Counted from the stretch's first letter, positions 41,337 to 51,246 are shown. The stretch: 64,000 nt of DNA from Aquabacter sp040755535 (GCA_040755535.1 JBFMAV010000006.1:38232-102231), one strand, 5' to 3'. Notes: generated from the letters alone by a model not told the origin. Translations and numbers: made by a program.

Positions 41337-42139
41337 TCATTCCTCGATCGCGACATCCTGCGTCGGGCGCTTTTCCCAATAGATCAGGCGGTGGCGCGCA
41401 TAGACGATGAGGCGATTGAGGACGAGGCCGAGGATCACGAGGACGATTAGGATCGAGAACGACCCCGCCACGTCCATGGACGAGTTCATGCTCTGCATCA
41501 GCATGCCCAGGCCCCGCTCGGCGCCCAGGAATTCCGCGACGATGACGCCGATGATGGCGAAGGTGAGCGCGATTTCGAGGCCCGCCATGATGTAGGGCAG
41601 AGCCGAGGGCAGGCGCAGCATCCAGAAGACCTGCATGTCCGTTCCGCCCAGCGAGCGGATCAGGTCCACGCGGTCCTGCTCCACCGCCCGCAGGCCGGCC
41701 GCCGTGTTCACCATCACGGCGAAGAAGCAGATCAACGCACCCGCGACGATCTTCGAGGTCATGCCGAGGCCGAACCACAGCACGATCAGTGGGGCGATCG
41801 CGATCTTCGGCATGGACTGGAGGACGATGACATAGGGATACAGGAAGAACGCCAGGTAGCGGTTGGTCGCAATCCCGACGCCGATGAGAAATCCCGCGGA
41901 GGCGCCGATCACGAAACCGGCGATGATCTCCAGCAAGGTAATGCCCATATGTTCGAAATACAGTCCGCTCGCGAGCCCGCGATAGAGCGCCTGGAACATG
42001 GCGGTCGGCGCCGGAACGATGAAGGCGGGCACCTGCATCACACGTACCGCCGTTTCCCAGGCCCCCAGCAGGCAGGCCAGGAGCAACAGGCTCAGCGCGA
42101 TGGTTTTCGGCGTGGAGCGAATGGGCGGGAAGCTGCTCA

Positions 42140-42140
<1 letters not shown>
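41337..42140 (-). CDS. ABC transporter permease, SsuC/TauC type
   Basis: This is a 267-residue BPD_transp_1-family permease with about six membrane helices. The family loop with the EAA-like motif is 'VEQDRVDLIRSLGGTDMQVF', followed by 'LRLPSALPYIMAGLEIALTF' and 'GVIVAEFLGAERGLGMLM'. It pairs with the ATPase encoded upstream, whose TGA overlaps this gene's ATG at 42140. Together with the binding protein at 40224 it forms a complete importer of the nitrate/sulfonate/taurine class. Confidence 0.92.
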
Positions 42141-42958
<818 letters not shown>

Positions 42959-43316
42959 TGAAATACCTCTTTGCATTTGTGCATCGCGTCTGATCCCGTT
43001 TTCTCTGGAGGCTAATTCTTTTGACATCGCAATCGTCTAGGATTGAATGCCATTCTGTATACGCAATAGTTCACTCGAATGTATGGCGTGTCAAGCGCGC
43101 GAACTGGGCGTGACCCAGCGGAAAACGGCTGCGGTTTAGGCAAGGGGAGCTTTGTGCTTCGCCTGGGTCCGTTCGCCAGGATCTTAGGCGGTTCCGTGCG
43201 CCTAAAAAATGTGCAGGGCGCGGCGAGCCAAAGCGGATTGGGGGATGGCGGGCGCACCGAGAGGGCGGCTTTCGTCGGCCCGTGGGATCAGAAATATCTT
43301 TTTAAAATCAAATAAT
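42959..43316. promoter_or_regulatory. Upstream region of the NMT1-type importer operon
   Basis: This 358-nt stretch has no credible gene. Its part next to the importer (to about 43100) is relatively AT-rich and carries the GTAT sites listed at 43054-43089. The middle is GC-rich, and the end near 43290-43316 is AT-rich and forms the tail of the terminator for the gene at 43369. Confidence 0.4.
43054..43089. promoter_or_regulatory. Paired GTAT-type candidate GntR sites (site D)
   Basis: TCTGTATACGC (43054-43064) and AATGTATGGCG (43079-43089) resemble the pair at 39169-39191 (one site with TGTATACG, the other with TGTATGG). They lie upstream of the importer ATPase start, so the importer may share a regulator with the GGT-like gene. 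Confidence 0.45.
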
Positions 43317-43353
43317 TGGATCGCTCCATCCCTCTCGCGGGCGGAGCGATCCA
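43317..43353 (-). terminator. Terminator for the Bug-family binding protein gene
   Basis: A perfect 11-bp stem (TGGATCGCTCC at 43317-43327, GGAGCGATCCA at 43343-43353) with a 15-nt loop starts 16 nt beyond the minus-strand stop. It is followed on that strand by the T-rich sequence ATTATTTGATTTT. Confidence 0.7.
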
Positions 43354-43368
43354 GTCGGCGGCGGGCCC

Positions 43369-44355
43369 TCAGTCGAGGCGGACCTTGGCCTCGGAGATCA
43401 CCTTTTCCCAGCGCGCGCCTTCGGTCTCCATCTTCGCGGTCAAGGCGGCGGGGGCGGTGTCGGTGGAGAGCATGATGCCCTGGGCGGTGAAGGCGGCGCG
43501 GATCGCAGGCTCGCGCAGCGCGGCGGCGAAGGCCGCGTTGAGCTTGGAAATGACCGGCTGCGGCGTGCCTTTCGGCGCGACGATGCCGAAGAAGACGCTG
43601 ACGTCGAAGCCGGGAAGTCCTTGTTCCGCAATGGTTTGTAGATCCGGCAGCACGGCGGACCGTTCCGCCGAGGTGACGCCGAGGGCGCGCAGCTTGCCGG
43701 ACTGGATATGGGGCAGGGCGGTCAGGATGTCGGTGAAGGACATCTGCACATGGCCGCCCAGCAGATCGTTCAGCGCCGGGCCGGTGCCTTTGTAGGGGAC
43801 GTGCAGGATCTGCGTGCCCGCCATCTGGTTGAAGAGGACGCCGGCGAGATGGGAGGAGGCGCCATTTCCCGATGATGCGAAGCTCAACTGTCCAGGGCGG
43901 GCCTTGGCATAGGTGATAAGGTCCGCGACAGTGTTCACCGGAAGGCTCGGATTGATCACGAGCACATTTGGCAGAGAGCCGATGTAAATGACAGGCGCGA
44001 AGCTGGTGAGCGGATCATAAGGGAGCTTGCTGTACAGGCTTTTATTGATCGCCAGCGGGCCGGATGTGCCGAACAGGATCGTGTAGCCGTCCGGCTCCGC
44101 TTTCGCGACCGCTTCCGCGCCCAGATTGCCGCCCGCGCCAGCCTTGTTGTCGACGATGACGCCGGCGGGAAAGCGCGACTGCAGCCCCTCCGCCAGGTGC
44201 CGGGCGAGGGCGTCCGTGGGGCCGCCGGGAGGGAAGGGGACGACGAATTTGACCACCCGGTCGGGATAGTCCCCCGCCTCTGCAGGCCGCGGGAGGGTGA
44301 GGGCCGAGAGGGCCGCCGCAGCGGCCAGAAGGGCGAGAAAAGCGCGTTTATGCAT
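43369..44355 (-). CDS. Tripartite tricarboxylate transporter substrate-binding protein (Bug family), orphan
   Basis: This is a 328-residue extracytoplasmic binding protein of the Bug/TctC family. The signal peptide is MHKRAFLALLAAAAALSALT..., cleaved near 'AEAGDYP'. The mature opening 'RVVKFVVPFPPGGPTDALAR' and 'VIVDNKAGAGGNLGAEAVAK' are the family's carboxylate-binding signatures. No TctA or TctB gene is adjacent, so it either borrows the membrane subunits encoded at 55056-57028 or elsewhere, or serves as a sensor. It lies 15 nt after the CoA-transferase stop, so it is probably the last gene of the LysR-flanked CoA-transferase/acyl-CoA dehydrogenase operon. Confidence 0.9.
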   Translation of the reverse strand: MHKRAFLALLAAAAALSALTLPRPAEAGDYPDRVVKFVVPFPPGGPTDALARHLAEGLQSRFPAGVIVDNKAGAGGNLGAEAVAKAEPDGYTILFGTSGPLAINKSLYSKLPYDPLTSFAPVIYIGSLPNVLVINPSLPVNTVADLITYAKARPGQLSFASSGNGASSHLAGVLFNQMAGTQILHVPYKGTGPALNDLLGGHVQMSFTDILTALPHIQSGKLRALGVTSAERSAVLPDLQTIAEQGLPGFDVSVFFGIVAPKGTPQPVISKLNAAFAAALREPAIRAAFTAQGIMLSTDTAPAALTAKMETEGARWEKVISEAKVRLD

Positions 44356-44370
44356 GTCTTCCTCCGGTTT

Positions 44371-45624
44371 TTATCGCTTGTTACCGCTCGCTGTTCCGGC
44401 CTTTGACGCCGGTTGTTCCGGAACATTGTTCTCAGCAGGGGGAATCGCCCCCGACGCCTTCAAAGTCGCGATCGCCTGTGCCCCATAACCGTGGGCGGCG
44501 AGCACCGCGTCGGTGTCGGCTCCGAAGGCGGGGGGCGGGGCGCGATAGGAGGCGGGGGTATCCGCGAGCTTCACCGGCGCGCCCACCCCCCGATAGGCGC
44601 CCTTAGTGACGATCATCTGCCGGTGGGCGGCATGGGGGTGGGCGAGCGCCTCGTCCACGCCCAGCACCCCCCCGCTCGGCACGCCGGCCGCGATGAGGCG
44701 TTCGGCCAGGACAGGCCCGTCATGGGCGGCGAGCACCGCCTCCAAGGCGACGCGCAGGGCGTCGCGGTTTTCGACGCGCGCGCCATTGGTGGCGAAGCGC
44801 GGGTCGGCGGGCAGGTCGGGCGCGCCGATCATCTCGCACAGGCGGACGAACTGGCGGTCATTGCCGACTGCGAGGAAGATGGGCCGCGTGCCGGTCTCAT
44901 AGCGCGAATAGGGCGCGATATTGGGATGGTCGTTGCCGGTGCGGCGGGGGGGCGTGCCAGAGAGGAAGAAATTGGCCGCATGAGGATGCAGCAAGGCGAG
45001 GGCGGAATCATAGAGTGCCGCCTCCACGAACTGGCCCTTGCCGCTCGCCGCGCGCGCCTGGAGCGCCAGCAGGATGCCGATGACGGCATTGAGGCCGGTC
45101 ACCATGTCCACGGCGGGCAGGCCGACCCGAAGCGCCGCGCCGCCCGCTTCGCCATTCACGCTCATGAGGCCGCTCATGGCCTGGATGACGGCGTCATAGC
45201 CGGGCAGGCCGCCGAGCGGGCCGTCGGCGCCGAAGCCGCTGATCCGGCAATGGATGAGGCGGGGAAAGCGCGCGGACAGCACGTCCTCATAGCCCAGCCC
45301 CCATTTCTCCAGGGTGCCGGTCTTGAAATTCTCCACCAGGATGTCGGCGTCGGCGAGCAGGCGCAGCAGCACCTCGCGCGCCGCCGGCTGCGTGAGGTCG
45401 AGCGCGATCCCCGCCTTGTTGCGGTTGACGCCCAGAAAATAGGAGGCGGTGCCGTCCTGGAAGGGCGGCCCCCAGCCGCGCGTCTCGTCGCCCGAGGGCG
45501 GCTCCACCTTGATGATGTCCGCCCCGTGATCGCCGAGGACCTGCGTGCAATAGGGGCCGCCGAGGACGCGGCTGAGATCGATGACCTTGAGGCCCCGCAG
45601 GGCGCCGGGCGCGGGCGGCGTCAT
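44371..45624 (-). CDS. CaiB/BaiF-family CoA-transferase
   Basis: This is a 417-residue family III CoA-transferase. 'GLKVIDLSRVLGGPYCTQVL' and 'HGADIIKVEPPSGDETRGWG' open the protein, 'VNRNKAGIALDL' follows, and 'GYDAVIQAMSGLMSVNGEAG' lies near residues 140-160. The catalytic Asp is probably in 'LPAVDMVTGLNAVIG'. These enzymes move CoA between carboxylic acids, typically activating a dicarboxylate such as oxalate, mesaconate or a benzylsuccinate analogue. A low-complexity tail (ENNVPEQPASKAG...) extends the C-terminus. The ATG at 45624 overlaps the acyl-CoA dehydrogenase stop (ATGA). The Bug-family binding protein downstream suggests an imported dicarboxylate substrate. Confidence 0.92.
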   Translation of the reverse strand: MTPPAPGALRGLKVIDLSRVLGGPYCTQVLGDHGADIIKVEPPSGDETRGWGPPFQDGTASYFLGVNRNKAGIALDLTQPAAREVLLRLLADADILVENFKTGTLEKWGLGYEDVLSARFPRLIHCRISGFGADGPLGGLPGYDAVIQAMSGLMSVNGEAGGAALRVGLPAVDMVTGLNAVIGILLALQARAASGKGQFVEAALYDSALALLHPHAANFFLSGTPPRRTGNDHPNIAPYSRYETGTRPIFLAVGNDRQFVRLCEMIGAPDLPADPRFATNGARVENRDALRVALEAVLAAHDGPVLAERLIAAGVPSGGVLGVDEALAHPHAAHRQMIVTKGAYRGVGAPVKLADTPASYRAPPPAFGADTDAVLAAHGYGAQAIATLKASGAIPPAENNVPEQPASKAGTASGNKR

Positions 45625-47369
45625 GCCAGCACCGCCTCGGCATCGGCGCGCGCGAGCGGGGCGTCCGCCAGCAGCAATGCCTCGATAGCCCGCGAGCCCG
45701 TCGCCTCGCCCAGCGGGTCGCGCGGCATCAGCTTGTGGCGCAGCACGAGGCCGGCGAGAGCGAGCCGATCCCAGCGCCCGCCGATCCCGGCCCCGCTGAT
45801 GCGCGTGGCCTCCCAGGCCATCAGCACCGCCGAGGTGGCGTGATACAGCGCGCTCGCCGCGCTGCGCACCTCGCTTTCCATGTCGCGCGATGCGGCCACC
45901 GCCTCCATGCGCGCGAGGGTGCGGTCCAGAAGCGGGCGACAGACGGCATTCCACTGCGCGGGCAGCGCCGCCTCGTCCAGGCGGCGGTGGAGATAGGCGC
46001 CGAGCACGGGCAGCACGCCTTCCCGGCGCACCGCGCGCGCCACGTCCAGCGCGACGATATTGCTGGTGCCTTCCCAGATGGAGCCGAGATGGGCGTCGCG
46101 CAGCACGCGTGCGTCCGACCATTCCTCGATATAGCCGCAGCCCCCGCGCACCTCCATTCCGTCGCCCGCCACCTTGCGCGCGTCGCGGCAGGTGCGGAAC
46201 TTAATGAGCGGGGTAAGGATGCGCATCAGCTTCTGCGCTTCGAGCTCGCCCGCATCGGCGCGCAAGAGCACGTCGGCGGTGTGGAAGACCATGGTGCGGC
46301 CCTGCTCGGCGGCCGCCAGCATCTTCACCAATTGCCGCTGCATGAGCGGCAGGTCGCACAGGCGAGCACCGAAGGCCGTGCGGTGGCGGGCAATGAACAG
46401 CGCCTCATTGACCGCGCGGCGCATCAGCCCGGCGGCGCGCATGCCGTTGGAAAGGCGCGACATGTTGATCATGTCGGTCATCTGCTTGAAGCCGGAGGCC
46501 GGCTCGCCCACGAGATAGGCGACCGCCCCCTCCAGCAGGATCTCGCCGCTCGGCATGGAGCGCGTGCCCAGCTTCTCTTTCAGGCGCAGGATGCGATAGG
46601 CATTGCGCCGGCCATCGGGCAGGTGCCGGGGCAGCAAAAAGAGTGAAAGCCCCTTGGTGCCCGCCTCGCCGCCCTCGGGGCGGGCGAGCACCATGGCGAG
46701 CCCCGCATCGGGGTTGGAGCAGAACCATTTGTCGCCATACAGGCGCCAGTCCCCGTCCTCGAAGCGGGCGGTGGTGGTGATGGCGCCCACGTCCGAGCCG
46801 GCATCCTGCTCGGTGATGAACATGGCGCCCTGGAACAGTTCATCGAAATCCTGGCTGGTCAATTGCTCGAAATAGCGGGCCACCACAGCCTTATCACCGA
46901 ACCGCGTCAGGGTGCGGGTCAAGGCGTCGGTCATGCTCAGCGGGCAGCACAGGCCGAATTCCGCCTGCACGAACAGATAGGACAGGCCATATTTGACCAG
47001 TGGCGGCAGCTTCTCCGCTTCTCCGAACACGCCGCCCCGGTGGGACATGGCCGCGAGGCCGAAGTCGGAATAGACGGTGCGCTCCAGCGCCACATAGCTC
47101 GGGTGCTTTTCGATGCGCTCGTCATCCGCCCCGTTGCGCGCCCGCAGATGCAGCTTGGGCGGGTTCTTGTCCGCGTCGAGGGCGAGGCTTTCCAGCGGCC
47201 CGCCGGCCAATTGCCCCATGCGGATGAATTGGGTTTCCAGCCGGTCCAGCAAAGCGGGGTCGAGATAGAGCCGCAACAGGCGGGCGAAGTCCGGATCGTC
47301 CAGATACAGGTTGCGCCCGTAGCCGTCCGGAATATTGCGGTGAATCCTGGCCTGATGCTCCACGGCCAT
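45621..47369 (-). CDS. Acyl-CoA dehydrogenase, AidB-like long form
   Basis: This is a 582-residue acyl-CoA dehydrogenase of the long AidB-like branch (ordinary ones are about 380-400). Family motifs are 'FITEQDAGSDVGAITTTARF', 'LYGDKWFCSNPDAGLAMVLA' and 'CGYIEEWSDARVLRDAHLGS'. 'IWEGTSNIVALDVARA' carries the Glu at the active-site position. The N-terminal extra domain contains 'VYSDFGLAAMSHRGG'. It is the first gene of a three-gene minus-strand operon with the CoA-transferase and a Bug-family binding protein, divergent from a LysR regulator. A role in degrading the imported acid after CoA activation is more likely than DNA repair. Confidence 0.9.
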   Translation of the reverse strand: MAVEHQARIHRNIPDGYGRNLYLDDPDFARLLRLYLDPALLDRLETQFIRMGQLAGGPLESLALDADKNPPKLHLRARNGADDERIEKHPSYVALERTVYSDFGLAAMSHRGGVFGEAEKLPPLVKYGLSYLFVQAEFGLCCPLSMTDALTRTLTRFGDKAVVARYFEQLTSQDFDELFQGAMFITEQDAGSDVGAITTTARFEDGDWRLYGDKWFCSNPDAGLAMVLARPEGGEAGTKGLSLFLLPRHLPDGRRNAYRILRLKEKLGTRSMPSGEILLEGAVAYLVGEPASGFKQMTDMINMSRLSNGMRAAGLMRRAVNEALFIARHRTAFGARLCDLPLMQRQLVKMLAAAEQGRTMVFHTADVLLRADAGELEAQKLMRILTPLIKFRTCRDARKVAGDGMEVRGGCGYIEEWSDARVLRDAHLGSIWEGTSNIVALDVARAVRREGVLPVLGAYLHRRLDEAALPAQWNAVCRPLLDRTLARMEAVAASRDMESEVRSAASALYHATSAVLMAWEATRISGAGIGGRWDRLALAGLVLRHKLMPRDPLGEATGSRAIEALLLADAPLARADAEAVLA

Positions 47370-47499
47370 CCTCCCTGCCTGTCTTGATTTTGAACCGCAG
47401 GGTAGGGGAGGCGTGATAGGCTGGAAAATACCGTTTTCCTATCAATCCATATGCTGGATCGAATGGATGACGCCGCGCCGCGTTGGCAAGGGCACTGTC

Positions 47500-48423
47500 A
47501 TGAACTCCACTTTTCGCCAGTTGCGCTATTTCCTGGTTCTGGCCGAGGAGCTCCATTTCGGCCGCGCGGCCCGGCGGCTCAACATTTCCCAGCCGCCCTT
47601 GAGCGCGAGCCTGCGGCAATTGGAAGAGGAGCTTGGCCTCCAATTGCTCGACCGCTCCAGCCGAAGCGTGCGGCTGACCCCGGCGGGAAAGCTGTTCGCC
47701 GCGCGCGTGTCCGCCGCGCTTGGGCAATTGGACGAGGCGTGGGAAGCCACGCGCGAGGCCGCGAGCGGCGCCATGGGCACGCTGCGCATCGGCTTCGTGC
47801 CCTCCATGATCTTTCGCGGTCTCCCGCAGATGCTGAAGGGCTTCACCGAGCGCCATCCCAAGGTCGCCCTGGAGCTTCAGGAATTGAACAGCGCCCGCCA
47901 GATCGCCCGCCTCGGCGGCACCGACCGCGAGGGCCGCGCGCTGGATGTGGGCTTCATCCATGCCTGCCCCCTGCCGGAGGGGATGCAGGACAAGGTGATC
48001 CTGGACGAGCGGTTCGTGTGCTGCGTCTCGCACACCCATCCCTTGGCGCGCCGCCGCCGCATCGCCTTGCGGGACTTGCGGGGCGAAACGGTGCTCGTCT
48101 TCTCCCGTGCCCATGCGGCGCATTATCACGACCGCATCGTCGGCCTTCTGCGCGCGGCGGACGTAGAGCCCGATCTGTCCCACGAAGTCAGCCATTGGCT
48201 GACGATTTTGAGCCTGGTCAGCCAGGGGATCGGCGTCTCCCTCGTGCCCCAGTGCCTGGTGCGCTCGGCCTTCACCGACGTGGCCTTCCTCGATGTCGCG
48301 GAAAAGGACGCGCGGCACGAAACCTGCTGCATCTGGGAGGCGCGCGCGCCGAGCGTCACCCGCGACGCCTTCCTGGAGCAGGTGGCCGCCTTCTATGCCG
48401 CGCAGGGGCCGGCGCGCCGCTAG
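47500..48423 (+). CDS. LysR-family transcriptional regulator
   Basis: This is a 307-residue LysR protein with a classic N-terminus: 'FRQLRYFLVLAEELHFGRAA' and 'LNISQPPLSASLRQLEEELG' form the HTH. The effector domain begins with 'GTLRIGFVPSMIFRGLPQML'. The ATG at 47500 was chosen to fit the family; an in-frame ATG at 47467 would add 11 residues. It is divergent from the acyl-CoA dehydrogenase/CoA-transferase operon across 130 nt, the standard arrangement for a LysR activator and its target. Its TAG stop is the start of a 31-nt repeat identical to part of the element at 3194-3311. Confidence 0.9.
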   Translation: MNSTFRQLRYFLVLAEELHFGRAARRLNISQPPLSASLRQLEEELGLQLLDRSSRSVRLTPAGKLFAARVSAALGQLDEAWEATREAASGAMGTLRIGFVPSMIFRGLPQMLKGFTERHPKVALELQELNSARQIARLGGTDREGRALDVGFIHACPLPEGMQDKVILDERFVCCVSHTHPLARRRRIALRDLRGETVLVFSRAHAAHYHDRIVGLLRAADVEPDLSHEVSHWLTILSLVSQGIGVSLVPQCLVRSAFTDVAFLDVAEKDARHETCCIWEARAPSVTRDAFLEQVAAFYAAQGPARR

Positions 48424-48450
48424 AGCATGCGCCGATCAGCCTGCACCGCA
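48420..48450. repeat. Partial copy of the palindromic element at 3194-3311
   Basis: These 31 nt are identical to 3194-3224 and start at the equivalent position relative to a LysR stop codon. The copy is truncated: the second hairpin and the right-hand GCTCTAG end are absent, and the sequence runs directly into the 3' end of the flavoprotein gene at 48466. Confidence 0.75.
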
Positions 48451-48465
48451 ATCCTTCGGGCCGCC

Positions 48466-49797
48466 CTAAGGATGATGCGCCACCTCGTGCGTCGCCACCG
48501 CGTGCGTCGCCGGCTCGTCCGGTGAGATCAGGGAGAGTTGCGCATCGCTTCCGGTGATGAGGCGGGCACTGCGCTGATAGGTGAGATAGCTCCAGAACCA
48601 GGAGAAGGCGACGGCGAGCCGGCTGCGCGTGCCGATCAGGAAATAGACGTGGATCAGGCTCCAGAACACCCAGCCCGCGAAGCCGCGCAGCTCCAGCCGG
48701 CCGATCTTGGCGATGGCGGCCCGCCGTCCAATGGTGGCGAGGTCGCCCTGGTGCCGGTAGCGGAACGGCGGAACAGGGGCGGCCTGGGCTGCGCGCGCGG
48801 CGATGACGCGGGCCACATGCGCGCCCATCTGCTTGGCCGCCGGGGCGATGCCGGGAACCGTGCGCCCCTCGTCCTCCACATGGGCCGTGTCGCCGATGAC
48901 GAAAACATCGCCGTGGCCGGGCACCGACAGGTCGGGCAGGACTTTCACGCGGCCGGCGCGGTCGGTCTCCGCCCCGAGCCATTCCGCAGCGGGTGAGGCC
49001 GCAACGCCGGCGGCCCAGATCACGTTCGCGGCCGAGATGCGGCCGTGTTCCAGGGTCACGCCTTCGGCGTCGCATTGCGTGACGCGGCTATTGGTGAGCA
49101 CCTCCACCCCCATCTTGCGGAGCGTTGCGGCGGCATAGGCGGACAAATGCTCGGGAAAGGCGGGCAGGATGCGCGGCCCCGCCTCCACGAGGAGAATGCG
49201 CGCGATGCGCGGGTCCACGTGGTGGAAATCAAGGGGCAGGGCGTGATGCGCCAGTTCTCGCACCGCGCCGGCCATCTCCATGCCGGTCGGCCCGCCGCCC
49301 ACGATGACGAATGTCATGAGGCGATCGCGCGCCTCGGGCATCAGTTCCGCGCGCTCGAATGCGAGCAGGAGCCGCCGGCGGATCTCCGTCGCATCCTCGA
49401 TGCGCTTCAACCCCGGCGCCACGGGCGCCCATTCGTCATGGCCGAAATAGGCGTGGGTCGCGCCGGTGGCGAGCACCAGATAATCGAAGGGAAGGGTTTC
49501 GGCGGCCGTGACGACGGTGCGCCGATCAAGATCGATGCCGGTGACCTCGGCCATAAGGACCGTGGTGTTGGGCTGGGAACCGACGATGGCGCGGATCGGC
49601 CAGGCGACATCCGCCGGAGAGAGGCCGGCGGTCGCGACCTGATAGAGCAGCGGCTGGAAGCAATGGTGGTTCTGGCGATCCAGCAGCGTGACGTCCACCG
49701 GCGCATCGCGCAGGCCCTTGGCCACCTCCAGCCCGCCGAAGCCCGCGCCCACGATGACGACATGGGGGCGTTTCACGCTTGGAGAGAGGCTCATCAT
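48466..49797 (-). CDS. FAD-dependent NAD(P)H oxidoreductase, type II NADH dehydrogenase-like
   Basis: This is a 443-residue pyridine-nucleotide-disulphide oxidoreductase-fold protein of the NDH-2 group. It has FAD motif 'PHVVIVGAGFGGLEVAKGLR' near the N-terminus, 'FQPLLYQVATAGLSPADVAW' typical of NDH-2, NADH motif 'VIVGGGPTGMEMAGAVRELA', and 'DVFVIGDTAHVEDEGRTVPG' as the second FAD motif. A C-terminal amphipathic/hydrophobic segment ('VFWSLIHVYFLIGTRSRLAV') would anchor it to the inner membrane. It would oxidise NADH with quinone without pumping protons. The ATG at 49797 (tandem with 49794) follows AGGC. It converges on the LysR gene and appears to be a single-gene unit. Confidence 0.9.
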   Translation of the reverse strand: MMSLSPSVKRPHVVIVGAGFGGLEVAKGLRDAPVDVTLLDRQNHHCFQPLLYQVATAGLSPADVAWPIRAIVGSQPNTTVLMAEVTGIDLDRRTVVTAAETLPFDYLVLATGATHAYFGHDEWAPVAPGLKRIEDATEIRRRLLLAFERAELMPEARDRLMTFVIVGGGPTGMEMAGAVRELAHHALPLDFHHVDPRIARILLVEAGPRILPAFPEHLSAYAAATLRKMGVEVLTNSRVTQCDAEGVTLEHGRISAANVIWAAGVAASPAAEWLGAETDRAGRVKVLPDLSVPGHGDVFVIGDTAHVEDEGRTVPGIAPAAKQMGAHVARVIAARAAQAAPVPPFRYRHQGDLATIGRRAAIAKIGRLELRGFAGWVFWSLIHVYFLIGTRSRLAVAFSWFWSYLTYQRSARLITGSDAQLSLISPDEPATHAVATHEVAHHP

Positions 49798-49952
49798 CGC
49801 CTGGCCTTGCCTGCTGGAGGAACCGACGCGGCTTCGGGTCGCCCCAGGCTGCCGCATCGGCCGATCACCAAGCAAGGCCTATGCCGCGCGGCGCCGGCCG
49901 CCGTCAGGGTCAAAACCGGCCAAGGCCCCGAACGTTCCGCGCCGCAGGCGTG

Positions 49953-50822
49953 TCAGGCAAAGCCGAACAGGCGGGCGGGCGTGTCCACCAGGATCTTGCG
50001 GCGCTCGTCGTCGCTCACCGTGTAGCTCAGCAGCAGTTCGAACAGGTCCGCATCGTTCGGCGGCTGCTTGACCGAGACCGGGTGCGGCCAGTCGCTGCCC
50101 CAGATCATCCGGTCGGGCGCCGCCTCGATATAGGCGCGGGCGAGCGGCACCACGTCGGCCCAGGGCGGACCAGCCTTGGAGGTCTTTTCGCCCAGCGAGA
50201 GCATCACGTAGAAATTGCCGCGCTTCAGCAACTCCATCACCTTGTGGAAGGAGGGATCGTCGCGCCAGTTCAGGATGTCGGGGCGCCCCATGTGGTCGAT
50301 GATGACCGGCACCTCAAGCGCCTCGAACGGGGCTGCCTGCGCCGCGACGCCCGACGCCTCGGGCTGGATCTTCACATACCAGCCGAGCGCCTTCACCTGC
50401 GCCAGCGCCCGCTCGAACTCCTGCTGGGACAGCGAAATGCCGAGCCCCTGGCGGGAGAAGCGCGCGCCCCGGATGCCGGCCGCATGCAGGTCCGCGAGGT
50501 CCTCGTCGGACGCCGTCGTGAACACCGCCGCATTGGCGCAGCCGCGATAATTCGGCCCGGCGACCTTGAGCGCGTCCACGACGATGCTGTGGTCGGCGCC
50601 ATAGGTGGTGGCCTGAACGATGACGCCCCGGCTGAAGCCGAGGGTGCGGTGAAGCTTCAGCGCCGTCTCGATGGTCGCGCTCGGCATCTCATAGGCCGCG
50701 CCGGGCCGCACCGGATAGCGGGCGGGATCGCCGAACACGTGGAACTGGCTGTCGCAGGCATTCGCCGGGGGCAGGCGATGGGGCGTGCGGGGATTGGGAT
50801 CGAAAGGCAGATAGTCGGGCAC
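49953..50822 (-). CDS. Amidohydrolase 2-family protein (2-pyrone-4,6-dicarboxylate hydrolase-like)
   Basis: This is a 289-residue TIM-barrel amidohydrolase. The first metal-site segment reads CDSQFHVFGDPARYPV, where LigI-type lactonases have a His pair. 'VPVIIDHMGRPDILNW' and 'MIWGSDWPHPV' give the later His and Asp ligands. LigI relatives hydrolyse lactones of aromatic catabolism without or with one metal. I took the GTG at 50822 (VPDYLPF) because GGGGAG lies about 9 nt upstream; GTG at 50831 is possible. It is the last gene of the minus-strand module with RidA, HpaH-like, FAH-like and flavin reductase genes, 26 nt after the RidA stop. Confidence 0.85.
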   Translation of the reverse strand: MPDYLPFDPNPRTPHRLPPANACDSQFHVFGDPARYPVRPGAAYEMPSATIETALKLHRTLGFSRGVIVQATTYGADHSIVVDALKVAGPNYRGCANAAVFTTASDEDLADLHAAGIRGARFSRQGLGISLSQQEFERALAQVKALGWYVKIQPEASGVAAQAAPFEALEVPVIIDHMGRPDILNWRDDPSFHKVMELLKRGNFYVMLSLGEKTSKAGPPWADVVPLARAYIEAAPDRMIWGSDWPHPVSVKQPPNDADLFELLLSYTVSDDERRKILVDTPARLFGFA

Positions 50823-50848
50823 GAAGGTCACTCCCCGGCGGGACGCGC

Positions 50849-51238
50849 TCAGGCGTCGATCACCGCCATGAAATCGAGCTGAATGAGCATGCCGGCGCCG
50901 AGCGTCTCGGCCTGCATGGCTTGCCGCGCGGGGCGGTTCTGCGGGTCCGGGAACATGGCGAGCCATTCCCGGTTCAGCGGCTCGCGCTGTGAGCGGTCCA
51001 CCATCCACACCGTGATCTTCACGATGTCGTCCACCGTGCCGCCGCCGGCCTCCACGATGGTGCGCATGTGCGCGAACATCAGGCGGCACTGGTCGTCCAG
51101 CGTCGGCGCGACCTTGCCGGTCGCGGGATCGAGCCCGTAGACGATGCCGGACGTGAGGACATTGCCCACCCGGCAGGCCACCGGAATGGGGTTCGCATGC
51201 CCGAAGGCATCGACATAAATGGAGCTGCGCTTCGCCAT
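50849..51238 (-). CDS. RidA-family protein with conserved active-site Arg
   Basis: This is a 129-residue RidA-family protein. Arg105 in NRPARQAMQAE occupies the position of the catalytic arginine of canonical RidA, unlike the paralogue at 18660-19055. 'VGNVLTSGIVYGLDPATGKV' and 'QCRLMFAHMRTIVEAGGGTV' are family segments. In aminophenol and 2-nitrobenzoate pathways the 2-aminomuconate deaminase belongs to this family, so deamination of a ring-fission product is a reasonable proposal next to an HpaH-type hydratase. The start at 51238 is supported by GAGGG 5 nt upstream. It follows the hydratase gene by 8 nt. Confidence 0.87.
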   Translation of the reverse strand: MAKRSSIYVDAFGHANPIPVACRVGNVLTSGIVYGLDPATGKVAPTLDDQCRLMFAHMRTIVEAGGGTVDDIVKITVWMVDRSQREPLNREWLAMFPDPQNRPARQAMQAETLGAGMLIQLDFMAVIDA

Positions 51239-51246
51239 GGATGCCC

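Noticed and set aside
45625..46122. Apparent N-terminal extension of the CoA-transferase
   Set aside because: It is an out-of-frame shadow of the acyl-CoA dehydrogenase; the CoA-transferase begins at the ATGA overlap at 45624.
45621..47369. AidB-like dehydrogenase considered as a DNA-alkylation-damage protein
   Set aside because: It lies in an operon with a CoA-transferase and a solute-binding protein under a divergent LysR regulator, which favours a catabolic role; no ada or alk genes are near.
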